Assembly: GCA_045592445.1 (NCBI GenBank)
Contig: JAZNUV010000005.1
Coordinates: forward strand, 1 to 18,863
Length of the DNA stretch: 18,863 nucleotides
From: JAQXGO01 sp045592445
GTDB taxonomy: Bacteria; Bacillota; Clostridia; UMGS1883; UMGS1540
Direction: 5' to 3'
Each line of letters opens with the position of its first letter. The stretch's first letter is position 1. Made by a program: the position numbers and the translations under genes. The notes beneath the pieces are model-generated. The model had not been told where the DNA came from. It saw nothing but the letters and a program-made list of their open reading frames with translations, and did not search any database. This document shows positions 7,391 to 13,246 of this stretch, piece after piece.

Positions 7391-7678
7391 TTATTCCTTA
7401 ATTGTCAGGCAGTTGGCAATGGAATTACGCGAGAACTTAATGGTAGATTTATCGTTTCCGCTACCTGTTTCAAGCGTGACGGTATCATCCTTCATGGAAA
7501 CAATTTTTCCGTGAATGCCACCGATTGTAACAACCTTATCGCCGACAGCTAAATTATCCAGCATGTTTTTAATTTGCTTCTGCTGTTTTTTCTGCGGACG
7601 AATCATCATGAAATAGAAAAGACCGATGATGACGGCAAACCAGATAATGGAACCAATCAAACCTTGATTTTGATCCAA
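7391..7678 (-). CDS. yajC: Preprotein translocase subunit YajC
   Basis: A 95-residue protein with one N-terminal membrane helix (about 7-25) followed by RPQKKQQK (27-34). A small cytoplasmic domain, LAVGDKVVTIGGIHGKIV, follows; this is the YajC signature. YajC associates with SecDF and YidC at the Sec translocon. The start is TTG at 7678, 8 nt after AGGAGG. The frame extends further upstream to 7771, but that part overlaps the promoter and rimI and has no initiation signal. It heads the operon containing TIGR04086, scfA and scfB. Confidence 0.95.
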   Translation of the reverse strand: MDQNQGLIGSIIWFAVIIGLFYFMMIRPQKKQQKQIKNMLDNLAVGDKVVTIGGIHGKIVSMKDDTVTLETGSGNDKSTIKFSRNSIANCLTIKE

Positions 7679-7709
7679 AGGGAACACCTCCTTATTATTT
7701 ACAAACTCT

Positions 7710-7738
7710 ATTATACCTTTTTTTTCCGCATTTGGCAA
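7710..7738 (-). promoter_or_regulatory. Sigma-A promoter of the yajC-SCIFF operon
   Basis: On the minus strand TTGCCA (7733-7738) and TATAAT (7710-7715) have a 17-nt spacer. Transcription would begin about 25 nt before the yajC TTG start. The -35 box lies 2 nt beyond the rimI stop codon. Confidence 0.75.
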
Positions 7739-7740
7739 GA

Positions 7741-8175
7741 TTATTTTAAAAAATTTACAAATTTCATACAAATTGCATCGTCAGTCGGGTTTTTGTAGTA
7801 GCGGCGTCGTACGCCATAGGACAAAAAACCGAAGGCAGTGTAAAAAGCAATGGCACCGCTGTTTTGTGCGCGTACTTCAAGATAAACAGTCATGTTTTCC
7901 TGCATTTCAGAAAAAGCAGCATTTAAAAGTGCGGCAGCAATGCCACGCCGTCGAAAGGAAGGGAAGACAGCAATGTTTAAAATTTCAGCTTCATCTAAAC
8001 ACGTCTCGTACAGAAGCGCACCGACAGGTATTCCTGCATTCTCCCATACCAAAGCGGCAGTATTGTTGCCCGCCAAAGAGGCGGCAATTTCATATGCCGA
8101 CCAAGGGGATGGCATGGAGGCGGCAAAGATTTCGGCAATCTGTGCAGCATCCTGCACAGTTGCTGCCCGTATCAA
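7741..8175 (-). CDS. rimI: GNAT acetyltransferase, RimI type (ribosomal-protein S18-alanine N-acetyltransferase)
   Basis: A 144-residue GNAT-fold enzyme. RimI transfers acetyl from acetyl-CoA to the N-terminal alanine of ribosomal protein bS18; some Firmicute homologues are promiscuous. The acetyl-CoA loop is RRRGIA (75-80), preceded by the RimI-typical EAEILNIAV (62-70). The end of the fold is LEVRAQNSGAIAFYTAFGF (99-117), with the likely catalytic Glu100 and Tyr112. The best start is TTG at 8175, overlapping the upstream phosphatase stop as TTGA and preceded by AAAGGA, a classic coupled arrangement. An ATG at 8217 would add 14 residues deep within the phosphatase gene. The genes tsaB, tsaD and tsaE, common partners of rimI, are not in the window. 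Confidence 0.85.
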   Translation of the reverse strand: MIRAATVQDAAQIAEIFAASMPSPWSAYEIAASLAGNNTAALVWENAGIPVGALLYETCLDEAEILNIAVFPSFRRRGIAAALLNAAFSEMQENMTVYLEVRAQNSGAIAFYTAFGFLSYGVRRRYYKNPTDDAICMKFVNFLK

Positions 8176-8591
8176 AGCGGTATCCTTTCTATTAAATCGG
8201 ATAGATTTTCGGCGCATTTTCTATAAAGCGAAAGGTCGCCACCGAAGGGATCCGGTACATCCTCATCGCTGCCGACATAGGCGCCGAGCGTATACACACG
8301 TTCTGCGGCCTCAGGCAGCATAGCACAAACAATTTCTTTGTGGGACTTTGTCATGGTTAAAACAATATCCGCTTCCTTTAAAATAGCAGGTGTAAGCTGC
8401 CGTGAACGATGTCCGCGGATGTCAATGCCACGCTCCTGCATCGCCAAAACGGCATTTTCCGAGGCGGCAGAAGAGATTGGGACAAATAGCCCGGCAGAGG
8501 AAACCGATACTTTGTCAGTTTTTGCCTGTAAAAGTGCCGAGGCCATAGGACTACGGCAGATGTTTCCCGTACATACAAAAAGAATATGCAT
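8172..8591 (-). CDS. Low-molecular-weight protein phosphatase (tyrosine or arginine phosphatase, YwlE-like)
   Basis: A 139-residue enzyme of the LMW-PTP family. The P-loop CTGNICRS gives Cys7 as nucleophile and Arg13 as phosphate binder, and Asp114 in DPFGG is the general acid. The DPFGG loop and the position next to sua5 resemble Bacillus YwlE, the arginine phosphatase opposing McsB. However, residue 11 is Ile, as in tyrosine phosphatases, whereas YwlE has Thr there, a residue reported to set arginine specificity. Substrate is therefore open. AGGAG lies 7 nt before the ATG. The gene begins 10 nt after sua5 ends and overlaps rimI by 4 nt. Confidence 0.9.
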   Translation of the reverse strand: MHILFVCTGNICRSPMASALLQAKTDKVSVSSAGLFVPISSAASENAVLAMQERGIDIRGHRSRQLTPAILKEADIVLTMTKSHKEIVCAMLPEAAERVYTLGAYVGSDEDVPDPFGGDLSLYRKCAENLSDLIERIPL

Positions 8592-8601
8592 ACTATTTCT
8601 C

Positions 8602-9594
8602 CTAAAAAATTATTTTTCCGCCTGCAGCCTTGTAAAGACGGTTTCGTACCGCGTCACCAATGCCACCCGGCGTGGGCGGGATTGCAAAAATCACATCCGC
8701 ACCGCGGCGGTCAAATTCACGCAAACAATAGAAAAGCCGCGCAGCATATTGTGCATTATCCGTGCCTGTGGAAAGACAGATAGGAACGTCAAAACATGAC
8801 AGTGCAGCTTCCGGGCAAAGAACAGCAGGATTTTTATAGCTTGCGGCAGCTTCCCGGATAGTCTGAGACACATCAGAGGCTTCGACGACATATAAGGGCG
8901 CCTCTGGCGCATAATGCTTGTATTTCATGCCCGGACTTTTCGGCGCATCCGTACCCGTTCCGTAGATAACAGTGCCGATTTCGGCGGAAAGTTCTTCTAT
9001 GGTGACAGCACCTGGGCGCAAAACGGCGGGCGGTTCGGTTGTTAAATCCAAAACAGTGGATTCCACACCCCAAAAAGAGTTGCCACCGTCAATAATCACG
9101 TCTACGCGGCCTTTAAGGTCTGCGATTACATCTTGCCCTGTTGTGGGGCTGGGTTTGCCGGAAAGGTTAGCGCTCGGCGCTGCAATGGGGCATCCGCAAA
9201 GACGAATCAACGCATTGGCAATCGGATGCGACGGGAGGCGTACTGCAACCGTTTCAAGACCTGCAGTGACAATATAAGGAACATTTTTAGATTTTGGCAA
9301 AATCAAGGTCAATGGGCCGCCCCAAAAGCGTTCCATTAACCTTTTTGCGAGAGGTGTCACCGTGCAGATATCGGAAAGATCTGCCTGATCGGCAATATGG
9401 ACAATCAAAGGATTATCCTGCGGGCGGCCTTTTGCTTTAAAAATTTTTGCTACCGCCGATGGGTCCAACGCATTTGCGCCGAGCCCGTATACAGTTTCGG
9501 TCGGAAACGCACATAAACCACCGCAACGTAAAATTTCCGCTGCGGGGCGTAATTCCTCTTCGTGAAAGCAGTTCGGATTGATGTGTAGTTGCAT
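8602..9594 (-). CDS. sua5: L-threonylcarbamoyladenylate synthase (Sua5/YwlC)
   Basis: A 330-residue enzyme making threonylcarbamoyl-AMP from threonine, bicarbonate and ATP, the first step of tRNA t6A37 synthesis. The N-terminal YrdC domain carries PTETVYGLGA (31-40), KGRP (55-58), NPLIVHI (61-67) and APSANLSGKPSPT. The C-terminal third (about 220-330) is the smaller Sua5 domain, so this is the two-domain Sua5/YwlC form, not the short TsaC form. GAGGTG precedes the ATG by 5 nt. It is the first gene of a unit with the phosphatase and rimI, driven by a consensus promoter. Confidence 0.96.
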   Translation of the reverse strand: MQLHINPNCFHEEELRPAAEILRCGGLCAFPTETVYGLGANALDPSAVAKIFKAKGRPQDNPLIVHIADQADLSDICTVTPLAKRLMERFWGGPLTLILPKSKNVPYIVTAGLETVAVRLPSHPIANALIRLCGCPIAAPSANLSGKPSPTTGQDVIADLKGRVDVIIDGGNSFWGVESTVLDLTTEPPAVLRPGAVTIEELSAEIGTVIYGTGTDAPKSPGMKYKHYAPEAPLYVVEASDVSQTIREAAASYKNPAVLCPEAALSCFDVPICLSTGTDNAQYAARLFYCLREFDRRGADVIFAIPPTPGGIGDAVRNRLYKAAGGKIIF

Positions 9595-9632
9595 AAAGAC
9601 ACCTCGACTTTCTCTGCATAACGATAGCTATT

Positions 9633-9661
9633 ATTATACGCTTTTTGTGAATTTCTGTCAA
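9633..9661 (-). promoter_or_regulatory. Sigma-A promoter of sua5-phosphatase-rimI
   Basis: On the minus strand TTGACA (9656-9661), a 17-nt spacer and TATAAT (9633-9638) give a perfect consensus match. Transcription would begin about 30 nt before the sua5 ATG. Confidence 0.85.
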
Positions 9662-9721
9662 TGGAAAAAAGCGAAAAAACTTTGATTTTATAGTTTAAAA
9701 AGAAAATTTTTAAAGTTTTTC

Positions 9722-9750
9722 TTGACATATAAATGCCACTGCGGTATAAT
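9722..9750 (+). promoter_or_regulatory. Sigma-A promoter of rpsU
   Basis: TTGACA (9722-9727), a 17-nt spacer and TATAAT (9745-9750) form a perfect consensus promoter. The leader to the rpsU ATG is about 80 nt, and I see no strong structure in it. Confidence 0.85.
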
Positions 9751-9838
9751 AAATATGTTTATGAAGATACGGTATGAATTTATCTGTCGGTGTAAACATA
9801 TTCCCGCAAATTGCTATAACTCGGAGGGAGGGATTTAG

Positions 9839-10015
9839 ATGTCGGAAATCAGAATTAAAGATAATGAATCTTTAGATAGCGCATTGAGAAGGTTTAAAAG
9901 ACAATGTGCAAAGTCGGGTGTTTTGTCTGAAATCAGAAAAAGAGAGCACTATGAGAAACCTAGCGTAAAACGGAAGAAAAAGTCGGAAGCGGCAAGAAAA
10001 CGAAAATTCAAATAA
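9839..10015 (+). CDS. rpsU: 30S ribosomal protein bS21
   Basis: A 58-residue protein, MSEIRIKDNESLDSALRRFK at the start and a very basic tail ending ARKRKFK. It matches bS21, a small-subunit protein that helps base pairing between mRNA and the 3' end of 16S rRNA. Length (about 58 aa) and the SALRRFKR...SG..SEIRKREHYEKPS pattern are typical. A GGAGGGAGG ribosome site precedes the ATG. It is a single-gene transcript with its own consensus promoter and a hairpin terminator immediately after the stop. A minus-strand open frame over the tRNA downstream is not coding. Confidence 0.97.
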   Translation: MSEIRIKDNESLDSALRRFKRQCAKSGVLSEIRKREHYEKPSVKRKKKSEAARKRKFK

Positions 10016-10019
10016 TCTG

Positions 10020-10046
10020 AAAAGGACGGTTTTACCGTCCTTTTTC
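10020..10046 (+). terminator. Intrinsic terminator of rpsU
   Basis: AAAGGACGG (10021-10029) pairs with CCGTCCTTT (10035-10043) around the loop TTTTA and runs into a T tract. It begins 5 nt after the rpsU stop. Confidence 0.9.
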
Positions 10047-10076
10047 TGTGGATTTTATAAGAATTCAAAAAAATGC

Positions 10077-10105
10077 TTGACAAATCTTTTTTTGTGTGGT
10101 ATACT
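10077..10105 (+). promoter_or_regulatory. Sigma-A promoter of tRNA-Leu
   Basis: TTGACA (10077-10082), a 17-nt spacer and TATACT (10100-10105) lie 16 nt upstream of the mature tRNA 5' end. Confidence 0.85.
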
Positions 10106-10121
10106 ATGTTTCGTTCGTTAT

Positions 10122-10205
10122 GCGAGTGTGCTGGAACTGGCAGACAGGCACGTTTGAGGGGCGTGTGTCTATGACGTACGGGTTCAAGTCCCGTCACTCG
10201 CACCA
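10122..10205 (+). tRNA. tRNA-Leu, anticodon GAG, CCA encoded
   Basis: Acceptor GCGAGTG (10122-10128) pairs with CACTCGC (10195-10201), followed by A and an encoded CCA (10203-10205). The anticodon stem is CACGT/GCGTG around the loop TTGAGGG, with GAG at 10156-10158. A long variable arm (about 10166-10178) marks a class II tRNA. The T arm contains GGGTTCAAGTCCC (10180-10192). All features fit leucine tRNA reading CUC/CUU. Confidence 0.97.
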
Positions 10206-10248
10206 AAATACGAAATTCATACCGAAGGTATGAGTTTCGTATTTTTTT
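10206..10248 (+). terminator. Terminator of tRNA-Leu
   Basis: An 18-bp stem (10206-10223 with 10227-10244, one T.G wobble, loop GAA) runs into eight T. Most of it is also the first part of the 138-bp repeat and recurs at 10601. Confidence 0.85.
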
Positions 10249-10349
10249 TATAAAAGGGACTTGAACCCTAAGAGGGCTTTTTTCGTAAAGAAAAATAGTC
10301 CAGTGGACTGTTTTTTAGAAAAAAGGTGCGAAGCCGGGTACCGAAAGGC
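10212..10349 (+). repeat. 138-bp direct repeat, copy 1
   Basis: Identical base for base to 10601-10738 (offset 389). It contains the tRNA terminator stem and GGGACTTGAACCC (10256-10268), the exact reverse complement of the tRNA-Leu T arm. It also holds a small CCCT/AGGG hairpin followed by T6 and AGTCCA-G-TGGACT (10297-10309) followed by T6. The repeat ends at 10349, exactly at the end of the 5' arm of the hairpin AAAGGC-GAA-GCCTTT (10344-10358), which only this copy completes. No credible coding frame was seen. Confidence 0.95.
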
Positions 10350-10395
10350 GAAGCCTTTGGGTCGGCAAGCAAATAAGGCGGCGAAAGCCGACTGT

Positions 10396-10412
10396 GTCCC
10401 GTCACTCGCACC
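10396..10412 (+). repeat. Duplicated 3' end of tRNA-Leu
   Basis: GTCCCGTCACTCGCACC is identical to the last part of tRNA-Leu (10188-10204), including the acceptor 3' strand, the discriminator A and CC. It stands alone, with no other tRNA part around it. Duplicated tRNA 3' ends are typical of integration or recombination at tRNA genes. Confidence 0.85.
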
Positions 10413-10600
10413 GCGTCGAAGCAAAGTTTGCTTTGCTTTGACTTTTTTATGAAAAAAGTCATCTGCCCGCTTCCTTGCTTCTCCTTTTCACAAAAAGTCA
10501 CGCTCGGTTCGTCTGCTCAGTTGCATGCGCCCTCGCAACAACTCACTGTCGCTACCAACTTTTTGTGATTTTTTAACGTGTTGCAAATACTCAGAAAAAG
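10413..10600. other. Non-coding, strongly self-complementary segment between the repeats
   Basis: No gene is recognised here. Stems seen are GTCGAAGCAAAG (10415-10426) with 10431-10442, one G.T pair, and GACTTTTTT (10440-10448) with AAAAAAGTC (10452-10460). Also seen are TCACAAAAAGT (10488-10498) with ACTTTTTGTGA (10558-10568), and GTTGC/GCAAC nested inside the last. This could be a palindromic mobile-repeat remnant or a structured RNA. The whole stretch 10206-10758 has no credible CDS. Confidence 0.6.
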
Positions 10601-10738
10601 GAAATTCATACCGAAGGTATGAGTTTCGTATTTTTTTTATAAAAGGGACTTGAACCCTAAGAGGGCTTTTTTCGTAAAGAAAAATAGTCCAGTGGACTGT
10701 TTTTTAGAAAAAAGGTGCGAAGCCGGGTACCGAAAGGC
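10601..10738 (+). repeat. 138-bp direct repeat, copy 2, next to the feoB 3' end
   Basis: Exact second copy of 10212-10349. It lacks a tRNA in front and stops at the same base, midway through the AAAGGC hairpin. The unrelated sequence AAGCAGATT follows, 20 nt from the feoB stop. Read on the minus strand, AGTCCA-C-TGGACT with a following ATTTTT (10680-10698) could act as a weak terminator for feoB. Confidence 0.95.
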
Positions 10739-10758
10739 AAGCAGATTCCATTATGCGA

Positions 10759-12888
10759 TCAAATCATCATAACAAAAAAATGGAATAACATACACAATAA
10801 GATGCCACAGAGTGTGGGGAGCAGAAAGGCAACTGCTGTCCATCCCATCGAAGCGGTCTCTTTTTTTATGGTTAAAAGCGTAGTCGAGCAGGGCCAATGA
10901 AAAAGTGAGAAGAGCATCATGCTGACGGCGGTGTGCCAAGTCCAACCATTTTGCAACAAAATTTGGCGAATTGTTCCGAGATCGGAAATTTGCGGCAATA
11001 TGCCCTCAGCCATATATGCCATCAGCGCGATTGGCAAAACGATTTCATTCGCGGGGAAGCCAAGAATAAAAGCGAGTAAAATTACGCCATCCAGACCCAA
11101 AAGACGGGCAAACGGGTCTAAAAAGGCGGCACTGTGCGTAAGAAGGCTTGCACCCCCGATGGAAACATTTGCAAAAAGCCAAATAATAAGTCCTGCCGGC
11201 GCAGCAACGGCTACTGCACGCCCCAATACAAACATTGTTCTGTCAAAGACGGAGCGTACAATGATGCGACCGAATTGCGGACGGCGGTACGGCGGCAACT
11301 CCAACGTAAAAGAGGAGGAAACCCCTCTTAAAAGCGTTTTGGATAAGAGTTTTGTGACACCAAAAGTCATCAGAACGCAAAGAAGGATCAAGCCTGTCAA
11401 GACAATGGCTGATAAAAGAGAGGAAACGAACCCGCTGCCAGTTGTAATCACAAATAAGGTGATGAGGGTAATGAGCGTCGGGAATCGGCCATTACAAGGC
11501 ACGAAGCTATTGGTTAAAATGGCGAGGAGCCGTTCGCGCGGCGAGTCAATAATACGGCATCCAACCACACCCGCGGCATTACATCCAAACCCCATGCACA
11601 TGGTAAGGGCTTGCTTGCCACAAGCATCACAACGTCGAAATGGTTTGTCGAGATTATAAGCGATGCGGGGCAGATAGCCAATATCTTCTAAAAGTGTGAA
11701 AAGGGGGAAGAAAATTGCCATTGGCGGCAACATGACGGATACAACCCAGGCGAGGACGCGGTATACGCCAAAAACCAGAACACCATGAAGCCACGCAGGC
11801 GCACCGAGCGCCACAAATAGGTCTGAGAGGCGGTCCTGAACCCAAAAAAGTCCGTCCGAAAGAAGGGCAGAGGGGTAGTTGGCACCATAAATGGTCAGCC
11901 AAAATATAAAGGCGACCAAAAGAAGCATGACAGGATACGCGCCACGTCGCCCCGTTAAGATTGCATCCACCTTGCGGTCAAAGGCATTATAGGATTGTTT
12001 TTCATATGTAACAACTTCGCGGCAAATATCTTCCGCAGTACGGATAAAGGCAGAAACAATTTTATCTTTTACGTTTTCTGCTGTCAGGCCGCAGGCGGTC
12101 AAAACGGCATCTGCTTTTTCGATGGCAGAAGTGAGAACGGGGAACGAGGAGAGTGAAAAGTGTGCCTCAAGTTCTTTGGAAAGGAGTGCATCTTTTTGTA
12201 AAAGTTGCAGGCTTAGCCATCGTGGATTGATTGGAATATCTGGCGGAATTTCAGGCAATATCTTAGAAACTGCCGCTTCGATTTCTGTTGAATACGAAAT
12301 GGATAATGGTGCGCTCTTTTCCTCATTTCCCATTTCGGCATCCAAGGTCTTTAATAGAACAGAGAGGCTTTTCTTCTTGCGCGCGACTGTGCTGATGACG
12401 GGCACACCTAAGCGCTCGGAAAGCCTTTTTAAATGGATGCGTATGCCCTTTCTTTTTGCTTCGTCCATGAGATTTACGCATACAATGACGCGCGGACAAA
12501 GCTCAATAGTTTGCAACACCAAATTTAAGTTTCGTTCAAGGCAAGTGGCATCACATACAACCACAACCGCGTCAGGCGTATCAAAACAAATAAAATTTCG
12601 TGCCACTTCCTCTTCGGCAGAGTGCGCCATTAAGGAATACGTACCGGGAATGTCTACAAGAACATAGTTATACTGTGCACTTTCTACATATCCTTGTGCG
12701 TTAGAAACGGTTTTGCCGGGCCAGTTACCGGTATGCTGATGCATACCGGTAAGACCGTTAAAAACCGTGCTTTTCCCTACGTTTGGATTCCCCGCAAGCG
12801 CAATCACCTTATCTTTCGGGGATTTTTTCAGGATGGTCAGCCCTGTATCCACTGCGTGCATCCCGATGGAACTGTTTGTTAAACCCAT
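10759..12888 (-). CDS. feoB: Ferrous iron transport protein B (FeoB)
   Basis: A 709-residue inner-membrane Fe(II) transporter with an N-terminal GTPase. G motifs are GNPNVGKS (33-40, G1), DIPGTYS (79-85, G3) and NLMDEA (139-144, G4). A helical spacer domain follows to about residue 280. The membrane part starts near MLLLVAFIFWLTIYGANYP and contains two Gate-like repeats, including PPMAIFFPLFTLLEDIGYLPR with CMGFGCNAAGV. Length is normal for the family and the frame is intact. GGAGAG precedes the ATG by 6 nt. It follows feoA by 12 nt in one operon. Downstream there is no gene of its own unit, only the repeat region. Confidence 0.97.
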   Translation of the reverse strand: MGLTNSSIGMHAVDTGLTILKKSPKDKVIALAGNPNVGKSTVFNGLTGMHQHTGNWPGKTVSNAQGYVESAQYNYVLVDIPGTYSLMAHSAEEEVARNFICFDTPDAVVVVCDATCLERNLNLVLQTIELCPRVIVCVNLMDEAKRKGIRIHLKRLSERLGVPVISTVARKKKSLSVLLKTLDAEMGNEEKSAPLSISYSTEIEAAVSKILPEIPPDIPINPRWLSLQLLQKDALLSKELEAHFSLSSFPVLTSAIEKADAVLTACGLTAENVKDKIVSAFIRTAEDICREVVTYEKQSYNAFDRKVDAILTGRRGAYPVMLLLVAFIFWLTIYGANYPSALLSDGLFWVQDRLSDLFVALGAPAWLHGVLVFGVYRVLAWVVSVMLPPMAIFFPLFTLLEDIGYLPRIAYNLDKPFRRCDACGKQALTMCMGFGCNAAGVVGCRIIDSPRERLLAILTNSFVPCNGRFPTLITLITLFVITTGSGFVSSLLSAIVLTGLILLCVLMTFGVTKLLSKTLLRGVSSSFTLELPPYRRPQFGRIIVRSVFDRTMFVLGRAVAVAAPAGLIIWLFANVSIGGASLLTHSAAFLDPFARLLGLDGVILLAFILGFPANEIVLPIALMAYMAEGILPQISDLGTIRQILLQNGWTWHTAVSMMLFSLFHWPCSTTLLTIKKETASMGWTAVAFLLPTLCGILLCMLFHFFVMMI

Positions 12889-12900
12889 AGCATTCTCTCC

Positions 12901-13125
12901 TTACTTAATACATATGTTTTTGCAGTCCTCCGCACGTATGGCAATCACGGCACCGCGGATTAAAAATGCGGAAGGGTCACCGCAAGGGCTTCGGCCGACA
13001 CATTCCACATTTGTATTTTCGATAAGACCGAGATCAAGCATACGCCGCCGCATACTGCCGACAGACAGAAGCGAACAGACGGTGGCATGTTCCCCCGGGC
13101 CTATATCGCATAAACGACGCTGCAT
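12901..13125 (-). CDS. feoA: Ferrous iron transport protein A (FeoA)
   Basis: A 74-residue SH3-like cytoplasmic protein required for FeoB-dependent iron uptake. Family features are an early LCDIGPGE, then RRRMLDLGLIENTNVECV, then FLIRGAVIAIRAEDCKNI at the end. The frame is open to 13182, but GGAGGGC lies 7 nt before ATG 13125 (MQRRLCDIG), which decides the start. The gap to feoB is 12 nt. No clear -35/-10 pair was found upstream. AATACTATGATATT (13166-13179) is an imperfect palindrome that might be an iron-regulator site, but this is weak. Confidence 0.92.
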   Translation of the reverse strand: MQRRLCDIGPGEHATVCSLLSVGSMRRRMLDLGLIENTNVECVGRSPCGDPSAFLIRGAVIAIRAEDCKNICIK

Positions 13126-13199
13126 AAAATATGCCCTCCAAAAAACGTGTTTTATGGAACTTGCCAATACTATGATATTCAAATTTGCAGCAAAACGTG

Positions 13200-13232
13200 A
13201 AAAAGGCTGCGAGCAAATGGATTGCTGCAGCC
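13200..13232 (-). terminator. Intrinsic terminator of cysE
   Basis: On the minus strand GGCTGC (13227-13232) pairs with GCAGCC (13205-13210). GCAA/TTGC pairing extends the stem inside, and TTTTT follows (13200-13204). It begins 15 nt after the cysE stop and separates it from feoA. Confidence 0.8.
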
Positions 13233-13246
13233 ATAAAAAATACGAA

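Noticed and set aside
9751..9838. Structured regulatory leader before rpsU
   Set aside because: I found no stable stem or terminator-like element in these 88 nt; an ordinary leader is the simplest reading.
9949..10206. Minus-strand open frame of 85 codons beginning MVRVTGLEPVRHRH
   Set aside because: It is the antisense of tRNA-Leu and the end of rpsU. Such tRNA-antisense frames are frequent mis-annotations, and no ribosome site supports it.
10261..10501. Overlapping open frames of 63 and 77 codons on both strands in the repeat cassette
   Set aside because: They read through repeats, hairpins and a tRNA fragment, have biased junk composition and no convincing start signals.
10206..10758. 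A CRISPR array
   Set aside because: There are only two copies of a 138-bp unit, with one unequal 251-bp interval and no short regular repeats.
10919..12667. Plus-strand open frames of 246 and 181 codons opposite feoB
   Set aside because: They lie entirely within the intact feoB gene and show shadow composition rich in Arg, Lys, Ser and Thr with no domain.
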